A stretch of DNA of 64,000 nt from Halosolutus amylolyticus (GTDB lineage Archaea; Halobacteriota; Halobacteria; Halobacteriales; Natrialbaceae). This document shows, in pieces, positions 9,121-18,336 of the stretch. The notes under the pieces were generated by a model, which saw only the letters and a list, made by a program, of their open reading frames with translations, ran no database searches and had not been told where the DNA came from. The stretch spans positions 310,001-374,000 of the forward strand of contig NZ_JALIQP010000003.1 in the NCBI RefSeq assembly GCF_023566055.1. Direction: 5' to 3'. Position 1 is the first letter of the stretch, and the number at the start of each line of letters is the position of its first letter. Position numbers and translations under genes: made by a program.

Positions 9121-10551
9121 ATGAGTTCCGAACAAGACCACCTCAAAGAAACTGACACTGAAGCGCGGTTCGAGTTCAAGAAAGAACAGAACGCCGCGGT
9201 GAAATCCGACAAGGGGCTGACCGAGGAAGTCATCCGCATGATCTCCGAGGACAAGGACGAGCCCGACTGGATGCTCGAGCGCCGCCTGCGCGCGCTCCAG
9301 CAGTACCAGAACATGCCGATGCCATCGGGCTGGCCCGGCATGCCCGACCTCTCCGAACTGGACGTCGAGGAGATCGTGCCGTACATCCGCCCGGACGTCG
9401 ACAAGCGCGAGGGCGTCGACGACTGGACGGAACTGCCCGACGAGATCAAGGACACCTTCGACAAGCTCGGCATTCCGGAGGCGGAGAAGAACGCCCTCTC
9501 CGGCGTCGGTGCCCAGTACGAGTCGGAGGTCGTCTACCAGAACATGCAAGAGCAGTGGGAGGAGAAGGGCGTCATCTTCATGAACATGGACCGCGCGGTC
9601 CAGGAGCACCCCGACCTCGTCAAGGAACACTTCATGACGACCTGCGTGCCGCCGAGCGACAACAAGTTCGCGGCGCTGCACGGGGCCGTCTGGTCCGGCG
9701 GATCGTTCGTCTACGTCCCCGAGGGCGTCACCGTCGAGATGCCCGTCCAGGCCTACTTCCGGATGAACTCCGAGGGGATGGGGCAGTTCGAGCACACGCT
9801 CATCATCGCCGAGGAAGGCTCGGAAGTCCACTACATCGAGGGCTGTTCCGCGCCGAAGTACGGCACCCACAACCTGCACTCCGGCGGCGTCGAAGTCTTC
9901 GTCGGCGAAGACGCACACGTCCAGTACTCCACGGTCCAGAACTGGTCGAAGAACACCTTCAACCTCAACACCAAGCGCGCCATCGTCGAAGAGAACGGCA
10001 CGATGGAGTGGGTCTCGGGCTCGATGGGCTCGAAAGCGACCATGCTCTACCCGTGCTCGATCCTCAAGGGTCGCGGCGCGACCGACACCCACATCACGAT
10101 CGCCTTCGCGGGCGAGGGCCAGGACATCGACACCGGCGCGAAGGTCTACCACAACGCGCCGAACACGAAGTCCACGATCGAGTCCAAGTCGATCTCCAAG
10201 GACGGCGGCCGCACCAACTACCGCGGTCTCGTTCACATCGCCGACGGCGCCGAGAACTCCTCGACCGCCGTCGAGTGCGACGCGCTGATGTTCGACAACG
10301 AGTCCACCTCGGACACCATGCCGTACATGGAGATCGAGGAGTCGAAGGTCGACGTCGCCCACGAGGCGACCGTCGGCAAGATCGGCGACGAGGACATCTT
10401 CTACCTCCAGAGCCGCGGTCTGGACGACGACGACGCCAAGAAGATGATCGTCGCCGGCTTCATCGAGCCGATCACGGAGGAACTGCCGATCGAGTACGCG
10501 GTCGAACTCAACCGCCTCATCGAACTCGAGATGGAAGGTAGCCTCGGATAA
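9121..10551 (+). CDS. sufB: Fe-S cluster assembly protein SufB
   Basis: Scaffold subunit of the SufBCD complex, 476 residues, close to the family length. It has the SufB right-handed beta-helix core with the typical stretch YIEGCSAPKYGTHNLHSGGVEVF and the C-terminal motif KIGDEDIFYLQSRGLDDDDA followed by GFIEPI. The start MSSEQDHLKETDTE matches haloarchaeal SufB. An AT-rich box (TAATAACC, about 9082-9090) lies 30-40 nt upstream, so sufB may also have its own promoter besides read-through from sufC. The sufB stop and the sufD ATG are separated by one base, implying co-translation. Confidence 0.97.
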   Translation: MSSEQDHLKETDTEARFEFKKEQNAAVKSDKGLTEEVIRMISEDKDEPDWMLERRLRALQQYQNMPMPSGWPGMPDLSELDVEEIVPYIRPDVDKREGVDDWTELPDEIKDTFDKLGIPEAEKNALSGVGAQYESEVVYQNMQEQWEEKGVIFMNMDRAVQEHPDLVKEHFMTTCVPPSDNKFAALHGAVWSGGSFVYVPEGVTVEMPVQAYFRMNSEGMGQFEHTLIIAEEGSEVHYIEGCSAPKYGTHNLHSGGVEVFVGEDAHVQYSTVQNWSKNTFNLNTKRAIVEENGTMEWVSGSMGSKATMLYPCSILKGRGATDTHITIAFAGEGQDIDTGAKVYHNAPNTKSTIESKSISKDGGRTNYRGLVHIADGAENSSTAVECDALMFDNESTSDTMPYMEIEESKVDVAHEATVGKIGDEDIFYLQSRGLDDDDAKKMIVAGFIEPITEELPIEYAVELNRLIELEMEGSLG

Positions 10552-10552
10552 T

Positions 10553-11818
10553 ATGAGCACGCAGGTACACGCCAATCTGACGGAAGAACAGGTCCGCGAA
10601 ATCAGCGGCGAACTGGACGAGCCCGAGTGGCTCCTCGAAACCCGCCTCGAAGCGCTCGAGGCACTCTCCGAGTTGGACATGCCCGACGTCATCCGGACGC
10701 CGGGTCGCGACTGGACGAACCTCCACGAGCTGGATTTCGAGTCGCTCGTCGATCCGCTGAACGCCGCCGAAGACAAGGACCAGGTCGGTCCCGCCGACGT
10801 CGAGGTCCTTCCGTGGGCCGAGGCGATCGCCGAGCACGAAGGGCTCGTCCGAGAGCACTTCGGCAGCGTCGTCGACCCGCAGGAGAACTACCTCACTGCG
10901 CTCTCCACGGCGCTGTTTAGCACCGGGACGGTCGTCTACGTCCCCGAGGGCGTCGACGCCGAGGACGTCACCATCCGGACCGAGCAGAACTCCCGATCGC
11001 TGTTCAACTACACGCTCGTCGTCACCGAGGAGTCGTCCTCGGTCACGATCCTCGAGCGCCAGTCGACGGGCGAGGACAGCGAGGCGCGTAGCGCCTCGAG
11101 CAGTGCGAGCGGCGATGAGCCGCGAGCAGGAGACGAGCAGTACTACAGCGGTATCGTCGAGGTCGTCGCGGGCGAGAACAGTTCGGTCCAGTACGGAAGC
11201 CTCCAGAACCTCTCGGAGGAGGCCTACAACTTCGCGCTCAAACGCGGCGAGGCCGACACCTACGCGACGATCGACTGGATCGAGGTCAACCTCGGGACGC
11301 AGCTGACGAAATCCGGCGTCTCGACGACGCTCAGCGGCGACAGCTCCGAGACGCAGATCGTCGGGGCCTTCTACGGCCACGAGGACCAGCACTTCGACCT
11401 CGACGCGAAGGTCTGGCACCGTGCCGAGCACACGACGGCGGACCTCGTCACGCGCGGCGTCACCGACGACGTCGCCCGATCGGTCTACGAGGGCGTCCAG
11501 GACGTCGGGCCGGACGCGTGGGACACCAGCTCCTACCAGCGCGAGAACACGCTGATGCTGTCCGACGAGTCCGAGGCCGACGCCTCGCCGAAGCTGATCA
11601 TCAACAACCACGACACCGAGGCCAGCCACTCCGCGACGGTCGGCCAGATCGACAAGGAGGACCTGCTGTACATGACCTCCCGCGGGATCGACCCGCGATC
11701 GGCCCGTAACATGCTCGTCGAGGGCTTCTTCGTGCCGGTCCTCGAGGAAATCGCGGTCGACGAACTGCGCGACGACCTCGAAGAGCTGATTCAGACGCGC
11801 CTTCGCCAGCGCGAGTAA
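10553..11818 (+). CDS. sufD: Fe-S cluster assembly protein SufD, with a low-complexity insert
   Basis: Second scaffold subunit of SufBCD, paralogous to SufB, 421 residues. The beta-helix and the C-terminal block ATVGQIDKEDLLYMTSRGID followed by RNMLVEGFF are clear. Between ILERQSTGED and YYSGIVEVV there is a Ser/Ala/Arg-rich stretch (about residues 175-193) that I do not expect in SufD. It corresponds to a DNA segment full of short inverted repeats (11081-11123) and keeps the frame open. It probably lies in a surface loop of the beta-helix, so function should be kept. Confidence 0.95.
   Translation: MSTQVHANLTEEQVREISGELDEPEWLLETRLEALEALSELDMPDVIRTPGRDWTNLHELDFESLVDPLNAAEDKDQVGPADVEVLPWAEAIAEHEGLVREHFGSVVDPQENYLTALSTALFSTGTVVYVPEGVDAEDVTIRTEQNSRSLFNYTLVVTEESSSVTILERQSTGEDSEARSASSSASGDEPRAGDEQYYSGIVEVVAGENSSVQYGSLQNLSEEAYNFALKRGEADTYATIDWIEVNLGTQLTKSGVSTTLSGDSSETQIVGAFYGHEDQHFDLDAKVWHRAEHTTADLVTRGVTDDVARSVYEGVQDVGPDAWDTSSYQRENTLMLSDESEADASPKLIINNHDTEASHSATVGQIDKEDLLYMTSRGIDPRSARNMLVEGFFVPVLEEIAVDELRDDLEELIQTRLRQRE
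11081..11123. repeat. Hairpin-forming in-frame insert within sufD
   Basis: Two adjacent inverted repeats: GAGGCGC-GTA-GCGCCTC (11081-11097) and GCGGC-GATGA-GCCGC (11109-11123). They lie inside sufD at the point where the protein shows a Ser/Ala-rich segment unlike its family. This looks like a small palindromic insertion that kept the reading frame. Confidence 0.55.
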
Positions 11819-11984
11819 GCCGACGACGCCGAGTCACGGCCCCTCTCTGCGATCGGCTCTCGCTCGTCTCGGCGACCCCGTCCCGATCGCACCGGCGCTG
11901 ATCGCGCGGGTTTTCTCCCGTAGAAAGCGGGCGAGGAAATCGTCTGACGACCCTTTTAGTGTGCCAGTGTAGTACCGGGTCTCG

Positions 11985-13013
11985 ATGCGGTCCCTGCCAG
12001 TCGAACTCGACGAGGAGACGTTCGAGGCGCTCGAGATGGAGCGGCGGCTGATCGGGTTCGACAGTCGTGCCGCGTACGTCGAGTGGATCGTCGAGCACCG
12101 CGCCTCGATTACCGAGGAAGCCGACGGAGCGGAACGGCTCCTCGAGACGTACCGCGAACGGATCGCCCAACTCGAGGCGCGTCTCGCGGAGCAGGCCGAT
12201 CGAGACGGACGGAACGCTCGATCGATCGATTCGGACCCGGAATCGGCCCCCGACCTGGATCGCGACGGCTCCGTGCCCGCGGACCGGTCGGCCGACACCG
12301 CGGCGGAGGACGACGACGAGACGACGGGCCCGAACGAGTCGAGACCGCGAGCGGACGCCGACGGCGGGTGGACCCGTTCGAAGAGTCACCCGTCGATCGA
12401 GGTCCGGGGCTCTCCGCGAACCACGATTTCGCGCGATCGGTCCGGGGACGCCGTCGACGCCACCGGTACCACGGGCTGCGAGTCGAAACCGACCGGCGAC
12501 GATGGGAACGGCGGATCTGCCGGGGCCGACGCGTCCGGACTCACACCGGAACGCGTCGTGCGCATCTCGGAGGATCCGGTCTCGGAGGACGCGGACGTCC
12601 TCGAGACGGTCGCGTTCGATCGGCTGGACGAACTCTCGCGGCGCGCGGTGGCCAAGACGCGCTCCCGGCTGAACCGGTCGGTCGAAACGGGGCTCGAGTA
12701 CCGCTCGTCGACGGCGCTGGTCGACGACTCCGTCCGGCCGGGCGAAGACGTGGTCGACCTCGACTCGCTATCCGTTCCCGGCCACGACGACGAGGTGACC
12801 GCGGCCCGTCGGGAGGTTGCCGGGCGAGCGGTCGCGTTCCTCCGGGACGAGGGCCGGGCGCGCAAATCCGACTTCGTGGACGCGCTCTACGAGAGCCACC
12901 CCGCGGGCTACGAGACGGCCGATAGCTGGTGGGCCTGTCTGAAGCGCGCGCTCAAGCAAGTCGATGCGATCGAGGGCGGCGACGGAAGTCGAGTCTGGCG
13001 GTTCACCGGCTGA
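11985..13013 (+). CDS. Unknown haloarchaeal protein: N-terminal coiled coil, C-terminal winged-helix-like domain
   Basis: This is 342 residues; I do not recognise a named family. The N-terminus (LPVELDEETFEALEMERRLIG, then AAYVEWIVEHRASI) resembles a ribbon-helix-helix or a short helical module and runs into a coiled coil (about 45-75). A long disordered acidic middle (about 75-200) follows. The C-terminal about 80 residues look folded: VAGRAVAFLRDEGRARKSDF, then a conserved-looking SWWACLKRALKQVDAI and a short wing SRVWRF, as in winged helices. A TTTTAG box 26-32 nt before the ATG (about 11953) suggests a leaderless transcript. It lies downstream of sufD but has its own promoter. A role in DNA binding is plausible but unproven. 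The stop codon overlaps a palindromic element. Confidence 0.75.
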   Translation: MRSLPVELDEETFEALEMERRLIGFDSRAAYVEWIVEHRASITEEADGAERLLETYRERIAQLEARLAEQADRDGRNARSIDSDPESAPDLDRDGSVPADRSADTAAEDDDETTGPNESRPRADADGGWTRSKSHPSIEVRGSPRTTISRDRSGDAVDATGTTGCESKPTGDDGNGGSAGADASGLTPERVVRISEDPVSEDADVLETVAFDRLDELSRRAVAKTRSRLNRSVETGLEYRSSTALVDDSVRPGEDVVDLDSLSVPGHDDEVTAARREVAGRAVAFLRDEGRARKSDFVDALYESHPAGYETADSWWACLKRALKQVDAIEGGDGSRVWRFTG

Positions 13014-13095
13014 TACGGATCGCTGTGACGATTTACCGGCGCAACTGCGATTCCGGGCGGCGGTTGCGCCGGAAATGACGTACAGTAACCCGTAT
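13013..13095. repeat. Palindromic intergenic element, copy A
   Basis: Outer ends ATACGGATCGCTGT and ACAGTAACCCGTAT are imperfect inverted repeats. Inside them is a strong stem CCGGCGCAAC / GTTGCGCCGG. The element begins at the last base of the TGA stop of the preceding gene. Same organisation as copies at 57876 and 59163. Confidence 0.8.
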
Positions 13096-13178
13096 AAGAC
13101 TGCGCTCCGAGCGACGACGGCGATCGTGACGACCGTCGGATGCCGGAAGTTAAGTACCATGCCCACCGAAAGCCACCT

Positions 13179-13673
13179 ATGAGTCTGGGACAGCGCGTCT
13201 CGAGCGATCACCAGCTCGCCCGACTCCTCCAGATCGGGGTCGTGCTGGAAGAGGTCGTCGAGTCACGCGCCGCCCACCACCTCGAGTCGCTGCCCGACGA
13301 CGAACGGGAGGCGGTCGACGAGGCGGTGCGGGAGTTGCTCGCCGAGGCCGCCGACGAATCGGCGGCGCATCGCGAGCGGCTCGAGGCGCTGATCGACGAC
13401 CTGGACGCCGAGACGGTCGCCTACGAGGAGATCAACGCACTGGTCGACGCCCAGTACGGCCCGCCGGAGGACACCGACGGCGTCCTCTACGATCAACTGG
13501 CCAACGAGGAGACGGCCTACAAGTTCTACGACGACCTGATCGAGGCGATCGAGGCCTCCGACGCCACGTTCGCGATCGATCGCGATCGACTCCTCGAGAC
13601 GCTCTCGGACATTCGCGAAGAGGAGAAAGAGGGAGTCCAGGACGTGACCGAGATCATGGAGCATATAGCATGA
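13179..13673 (+). CDS. Ferritin-like (rubrerythrin-type) helical protein
   Basis: 164 residues, all-helical. The start at 13179 (MSLGQRVSSDHQLARLLQIG) fits a leaderless transcript, with TTAAGTA about 26-30 nt upstream (13150). Four amphipathic helices are apparent, with HHLESLPDDEREAVDEA, AHRERLEALIDDL, DQLANEETAYKFYDDLIEAI and a final Glu-rich helix. E/H pairs (EVVES..AAHH, ESAAHRE, NEETAYKFY) resemble the di-iron ligands of rubrerythrin-like proteins, but I cannot assign all ligands. It is followed by a DtxR-family metalloregulator, which fits a role in iron or manganese storage or oxidative stress. Function inferred. Confidence 0.75.
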   Translation: MSLGQRVSSDHQLARLLQIGVVLEEVVESRAAHHLESLPDDEREAVDEAVRELLAEAADESAAHRERLEALIDDLDAETVAYEEINALVDAQYGPPEDTDGVLYDQLANEETAYKFYDDLIEAIEASDATFAIDRDRLLETLSDIREEEKEGVQDVTEIMEHIA

Positions 13674-13782
13674 TCGGAGCGACGACCTCGCGGACGTACG
13701 CCGTCGGCCCGCGTTCGCCCCGGTGGAACCAGCGACGCGCAACGACCACAGACAGCGACCTCGCGACCGATGGAGGGACGCA

Positions 13783-14217
13783 ATGAACACTGCAGACCAG
13801 TATCTCAAAGCGATCTATCTCGCCCAGCGCATCGAAGACGGCCCCGCCTCGACCGGGACGCTCGCGGACCTGCTCGAGGTCAGCCCCGCGAGCGTCAACG
13901 AGATGATCGGCAAACTGGAGGGGCGCGGCCTCGTCGACCACGAGAAGTACAAGGGGGCCAGCCTGACCGACGAAGGGCTCGAACGCGCCCACGACGCACT
14001 ACAGACCTACTGCATCATCGAGCGCTTCCTCGCGAACGTCCTCGAGGTCGAGGAGTTCCGGGAGGAGGCCCGCGCCCTCGAGAGCGTCATCGACGACACC
14101 GTCGCCGAGCGTCTCGACACCATCATCGATCGCCCCCCGGAGTGTCCCGACTGTTTCGACCCCGAACGGGACTGCTGTGAACGGCTGGAACTCGAAGTCG
14201 GCGGCTGTGCGGATTGA
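13783..14217 (+). CDS. sirR: DtxR/MntR-family metal-dependent repressor (SirR-type)
   Basis: 144 residues. A winged helix at the N-terminus (QYLKAIYLAQRIEDGPASTG, then LADLLEVSPASVNEMIGKLE with the recognition helix) is followed by the dimerisation/metal domain (TYCIIERFLANVLEVEEFREE). The short C-tail is cysteine-rich (ECPDCFDP, DCCE, GGC), common in haloarchaeal SirR and absent from DtxR. The ATG at 13783 is supported by a Shine-Dalgarno-like GGAGG five bases upstream. Such proteins sense Fe(II) or Mn(II) and repress metal uptake; which metal cannot be said here. The ferritin-like gene just upstream, 109 nt away, is a likely functional partner. Confidence 0.92.
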   Translation: MNTADQYLKAIYLAQRIEDGPASTGTLADLLEVSPASVNEMIGKLEGRGLVDHEKYKGASLTDEGLERAHDALQTYCIIERFLANVLEVEEFREEARALESVIDDTVAERLDTIIDRPPECPDCFDPERDCCERLELEVGGCAD

Positions 14218-14256
14218 GCCGTCGACGCGTTCGTTTTCGACCGACCCGATGCCCAG

Positions 14257-16137
14257 TCAGTTCCGGTCTCGTGACGCCACGCTCCCCGCGTCACCGAACC
14301 GGACGTACCGCCGACCGACGATCGCGGCCCCGACCAGGGCGGCCACGACGACGGCCGATAGTTCGATCGGGAGCGACCACGTCTCGCCGGCCCAGTCGTC
14401 CTCGAAGACCGTCGCGTAGTAGGTCGCGATTTCCTCGCCGTGTACGGCGAGAAGCACCTCGCGATTCTCCCGGAGCGAGTTGTCGTTCCAGTTCGCGCTC
14501 CCGACGACCGCCGTCTCCCGATCGACGACGAGGCCCTTGGTGTGAATCTTCTCGAACGCGTCGGTGTCGTCGGCGAGTCGGACCTCGAAGTCGAGGTCGT
14601 CCCTGGCGGCGGTTCGCTCGAGGTCTGCGGCCAGTCGTTCGTGGTCGTCTTCGACGTACCACGACGAGTCGAGCAGGAGTCGGACCGTGACGCCACGACG
14701 AGCGGCCGCGATGGTCGCCTCGAGCAGGGAGACGTCGGGATCGACGGTGGCCTGCTGGACGAGCAACTCGTCCTCCGCCGACGCGACGAGGGACTCGAGT
14801 CGCGATTCGGCGTTGTCGGGCACGAGCAGGAGTTCGGCCGACTCGATCGGGACGGTGGCCGGTTCGTGATCGGCCTCGAACGATCGCGGCGGCGGCGGGT
14901 CGTCAGCGACGAACGACGCGTTCGCGAGGTACGCGGCCCCGGATTCGGTGTCCCACCCTCGGAAGTCGGTCCGGAACACCGACGCGAGGTCGGCCGCGAG
15001 GGCGGCGTCGGTGAGCCGAACGCCCCAGCCACGACTCGATGCCCCACCGACGCCTGAGGGTTTCCAGTTCTCGGTCGTCACGAGGACCGCATCGTCGGCG
15101 ACGAGGTACTTCGGGTGGTGGTACCGGTAGCGCGCCCCCTCGCCGCCGACGGCGCGAACCTCGACGCCCGCAGTACGCAACGTCTCGATCCGCGATCGGG
15201 TCTCCGACGGCGCGCCGCCGACCGGGCCCGACTCGAGGAGGACGGCGACGTCGACGCCGCGTGCCGCCGCGTTCGCCAGCGCGGCGGCGATATCGGGATC
15301 GGTGAAGGTGTACCCCGCGAGCAGGAGCCGATCGTCGGCCTCGCGGATCGTCTCGAGCGGCACCGCGGGCGCGTCGGGGAGGACGAACGCGGTCGCGTCG
15401 TCCGGGTCGAACGTCGAGACCGGGCGGCAGGTCGCGTCTCGGGGCCACCACTGGCCACGCGGTTGGCCGCCACCGTCGGCGATTGCCGTGTCGGCCGCGC
15501 GTGAGTCCGCCTCGCCGCCGGGTTCGGCCCGGTACCATCGTTCCGCGAGGGGTGCCCGATCGTAGGCCACCTCGTCGACGACGCCCGTCCCGTTTCGGAG
15601 TGTGAGGGCGTCGCCGTCGTCCGCGAGTCGGAGGGTCCCGTCGAGTTCGAGGACGGGAGCGTCGGTCAACGCGTCGGTTGCCGCAGGGTCGGTACTGGCG
15701 GCGACCCGCCCCGAAACGGTCTCGTTCGGGAGCGTCGCCGTCGTGTGACCGTCGGTGATCGTCCAGTTCGCCAGCCGCGTTCCGGGCGGCGTCTCGAGGA
15801 CGAGATGCTCGCCGACGTCCCCTCGAGCCGTCGGGTTCGGGTAGAGTTCCACGATCCGGGCGTCCGTGGTCGCCGTCGACGTCGATCCGGCTCCGGCCTC
15901 CCGATGGCCCTCGATCGGACACTCGGCGTCAGTCGCTGGCGTCGACGTCTTGTCGCCCTCTCCGATCGGAGCGATCGTCCGCGGCGCTGTCGGTCCGGAC
16001 TCGTCGATCGCCACCGGCTTCGAGGATGTCTCGCTCCCGGCCGTCGCCGGCGTGCCGAGAGCGAGCGGGCCGACGATCGCAACGCTCGCGACGAGTGCGA
16101 GCGCGAGCGCGGTGACTGTCCGGCGTCGATCGACCAT
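14257..16137 (-). CDS. Secreted lamin-tail / phospholipase-D-like protein, C-terminally membrane anchored
   Basis: 626 residues. A Sec-type signal peptide (RRRTVTALALALVASVAIVG) is followed by a lamin-tail-like beta domain (about 85-190: ARIVELYPNPTARGDVGEH, LVLETPPGTRLANWTITDG). Two PLD half-domains follow: HHPKYLVADDAVLVTTENW (about 340) and IHTKGLVVDRETAVVGSANWNDNS (about 545). Both keep HxK; the first has no downstream D in the usual place. A C-terminal hydrophobic helix (ELSAVVVAALVGAAIVG) precedes a short basic tail. The lamin-tail plus PLD layout suggests an extracellular nuclease or phosphodiesterase held on the cell surface. Substrate unknown. Confidence 0.88.
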   Translation of the reverse strand: MVDRRRTVTALALALVASVAIVGPLALGTPATAGSETSSKPVAIDESGPTAPRTIAPIGEGDKTSTPATDAECPIEGHREAGAGSTSTATTDARIVELYPNPTARGDVGEHLVLETPPGTRLANWTITDGHTTATLPNETVSGRVAASTDPAATDALTDAPVLELDGTLRLADDGDALTLRNGTGVVDEVAYDRAPLAERWYRAEPGGEADSRAADTAIADGGGQPRGQWWPRDATCRPVSTFDPDDATAFVLPDAPAVPLETIREADDRLLLAGYTFTDPDIAAALANAAARGVDVAVLLESGPVGGAPSETRSRIETLRTAGVEVRAVGGEGARYRYHHPKYLVADDAVLVTTENWKPSGVGGASSRGWGVRLTDAALAADLASVFRTDFRGWDTESGAAYLANASFVADDPPPPRSFEADHEPATVPIESAELLLVPDNAESRLESLVASAEDELLVQQATVDPDVSLLEATIAAARRGVTVRLLLDSSWYVEDDHERLAADLERTAARDDLDFEVRLADDTDAFEKIHTKGLVVDRETAVVGSANWNDNSLRENREVLLAVHGEEIATYYATVFEDDWAGETWSLPIELSAVVVAALVGAAIVGRRYVRFGDAGSVASRDRN

Positions 16138-16209
16138 CGGGGCGTCTGGCCGCCCCTTCGTACTTAAACTGTGAGGAGAGCCGCGGTCGCCGACTGTCGT
16201 CGCGTGCGC

Positions 16210-17541
16210 CTAGGCGGCCGGCTCGAGGTCGACGTTCTCGGCCTCGGCCTGGACGAGGTACGCGCGGTCGTCGTCGTACTCGGCGACGATCTCGAGCGCG
16301 TCCCGCGTCCCGATCCGGGTGAGCGCCCACGCGGCGCTGGCACGGACGCGATCGGCCTCGTCGTCCGCGAGAACGTCGGCCAGCGGGTCGATCGCGCGGG
16401 TATCGCCGATCAGTCCGAGCGCGCGGGCGGCCCAGCTACGGACGTCGGGGTTCTCGTCGACGAGCTGGTTGGCGATCGGCTGGACGGCCTCCGCGGTACC
16501 GATCTCCCCGAGCGCGCGGAACGCCGGCTGTTGCAGGTTCGGGTTGGAGTCGACGTAGTCGAGCAGGGTGTCGACGACCTCGTCGTCGTCGACGCCGATC
16601 TTGCCGAGGACGGCCATTGCCGCCTGGTCGCGGCGGTTGGCCTTCTGGAGCATCGGCTCGATGGCCTCCTCGGGGCCCATTCGTTCGAGGGCCTCCATGC
16701 AGTGTTCCTCCATGAAGTCCGAGCCGAACGTCTCCAGCGCCAGCAGGATCATGTCGACGTTGCCCCGCTTCTCGTGGACCTTGAGCGCGTGCCACTCGGG
16801 CGGGAAGTCCTTGACGTGATCGAGCACGTCGTAGAACCCCTCCCGCCGGAGCTGTTCGCGGATCTGGAGGTCCGTCCACTCGGTCGCGTCGTCGACGTCG
16901 CTCTCGAGGCCGTCGGTCGCCTCGAGCAGTCCGGCGATCGTCTCCGCGTCGTCGTCCGGGTCCAGGTCGGCCGCCTCCACCGCGTCGACCGCGTTCTCGA
17001 GGGTCGCCTCGAGCTGTTCGGGAACGGTCTCGCCCTCGTTGACCAGCGTGACGGAACTCCCGAGGAGGTCGTTCAGGTCGTCGAGGAAGTCGTCGACGGC
17101 CTCGATCAGCTCCGCGTTCCCTTCCTCGGTCCAGCGGGTGCCTGTGATCGTGCCGCTCACGCCGTTGATTTCGCCGATAACGTCTTCGGCGTAGGGGCCA
17201 CGCTGGTCCTCGAGATCGGACTCGAGGTCCGATACGTCGCTCTCGATGTCGTCGTAGCGCTCCTGCAGTTCTTCTTCCGGCGTGACCGTCTCTTCGTCTT
17301 CGTCCTCGTCCTCTTCCTCCTCCGGCGGCTCCGGAATCTCGATCGGCTCGAGTTCCGATCGGAACGCCTCGATGTCGGCCTCGACGACGTCCAGGTCGGC
17401 CTCGGTCTCGGCGGCCTCGAGGTCCGCTTCGAGGGCCCCGAGGTCGTCCTCGAGGGACGCGAGGTCCGATCGGATCGCGTCGAGATCGACCGGTTCGTCC
17501 GCCGCTTCGGCTGGCTTGTCGGGTGACTCCTCGTCACTCAT
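16210..17541 (-). CDS. HEAT-repeat protein with acidic coiled-coil N-terminus
   Basis: 443 residues. The first about 150 residues are an acidic coiled coil (DLASLEDDLGALEADLEAAE and a run of Glu/Asp around 75-90). The C-terminal half (about 240-430) is a row of HEAT/PBS-lyase-type helical repeats, for example EAIEPMLQKANRRDQAAMAV, AVQPIANQLVDENPDVRSWA and AIDPLADVLADDEADRVRAS. Such proteins serve as protein-interaction scaffolds. No enzyme motif is visible, and no operon partner is evident (66 nt after it to the archaetidylserine synthase start side, separate promoters likely). Conserved in haloarchaea; role unknown. Confidence 0.88.
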   Translation of the reverse strand: MSDEESPDKPAEAADEPVDLDAIRSDLASLEDDLGALEADLEAAETEADLDVVEADIEAFRSELEPIEIPEPPEEEEDEDEDEETVTPEEELQERYDDIESDVSDLESDLEDQRGPYAEDVIGEINGVSGTITGTRWTEEGNAELIEAVDDFLDDLNDLLGSSVTLVNEGETVPEQLEATLENAVDAVEAADLDPDDDAETIAGLLEATDGLESDVDDATEWTDLQIREQLRREGFYDVLDHVKDFPPEWHALKVHEKRGNVDMILLALETFGSDFMEEHCMEALERMGPEEAIEPMLQKANRRDQAAMAVLGKIGVDDDEVVDTLLDYVDSNPNLQQPAFRALGEIGTAEAVQPIANQLVDENPDVRSWAARALGLIGDTRAIDPLADVLADDEADRVRASAAWALTRIGTRDALEIVAEYDDDRAYLVQAEAENVDLEPAA

Positions 17542-17607
17542 CGTCCCACCTCGTGACGGCTCCGACGCGTGACAGTGTCCATAGCTACAGGTCGTGTCAG
17601 CACGTTC

Positions 17608-18336
17608 CTAAGCGTTTCCATGCAGGCCCGTCTCGGCCGGCCGTGGCTCGTCCTCGCGCCAGTAGAACCAGGGACTCAGCGTCATGTACGCGATGCCGAG
17701 CATCAGGAGGGCGTAGGGGAACGTTCGTCCCGCGAAACTGGGGACGAGTATCGCGAGCGCGTGAACGACGCCCATGATGGCGGCGTCGCGCGCGAGCAGA
17801 TCGGGGTACTGGATCCGCGAGACCATCAGGTAACAGAACGCGCCGGTGACCGCGAGCACGAGCCGGGGGTCGGCCACGCCCGCGAGGATGGCCGCACCGA
17901 GAATCGTTGCCGCGAGCGTCGTCTGGACGCCCTCGGTGTAGCTTCCCGCCGTGTCGTAGGCCGTGTACAGCCCCAGCCGTGCGACCGCCATCGCGACGAA
18001 CAGGGCACAGATCGCCGTCACGAGCAGGAGTTCGGGCGTCACCGTCTCGAATCCGATTTCGAGGCCGTCGCTGACCACCACGAACGCGAGCACCGCGGGC
18101 GCGACCGCAAAGGAGGCGACGTCGGCGAGCGAGTCCAGGTACGGGCCGGCCTCGGAGCCGCCGTAGCGGCGGGCAAGGATCCCGTCCAGTCCGTCGGCGA
18201 TCGCCGCCAGCAGGATGAGACGGGCGGCGAGTCGAATGTCGGCGAACGCGACGACGACGGCGACGAACCCGAGTGCGGCGTTCGCGATCGTCACCGCGTC
18301 GGCGACGCCCAGTCGGCCGACGAACCGGGGGAGCAT
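17608..18336 (-). CDS. pssA: CDP-alcohol phosphatidyltransferase, archaetidylserine synthase type
   Basis: 242-residue integral membrane enzyme. The CDP-alcohol motif is complete: DGLDGILARRYGGSEAG followed by PYLDSLADVASF (pattern DGxxARxxxxxxxxGxxxDSxxD). About seven further hydrophobic helices follow. The start at 18336 (MLPRFVGRLGVADAVTIANA) is the first Met before the conserved N-terminus; upstream frame is arginine-rich and not family-like. It condenses a CDP-archaeol donor with serine to give archaetidylserine. In Haloferax volcanii the PssA enzyme is tied to archaeosortase-dependent protein anchoring (established knowledge). From memory the gene lies near the eS1/uS15 operon in other haloarchaea, as here. 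Confidence 0.9.
   Translation of the reverse strand: MLPRFVGRLGVADAVTIANAALGFVAVVVAFADIRLAARLILLAAIADGLDGILARRYGGSEAGPYLDSLADVASFAVAPAVLAFVVVSDGLEIGFETVTPELLLVTAICALFVAMAVARLGLYTAYDTAGSYTEGVQTTLAATILGAAILAGVADPRLVLAVTGAFCYLMVSRIQYPDLLARDAAIMGVVHALAILVPSFAGRTFPYALLMLGIAYMTLSPWFYWREDEPRPAETGLHGNA

Noticed and set aside
9070-10776. 568-codon frame antisense to sufB
   Set aside because: Shadow of sufB codon use; no recognisable domain.
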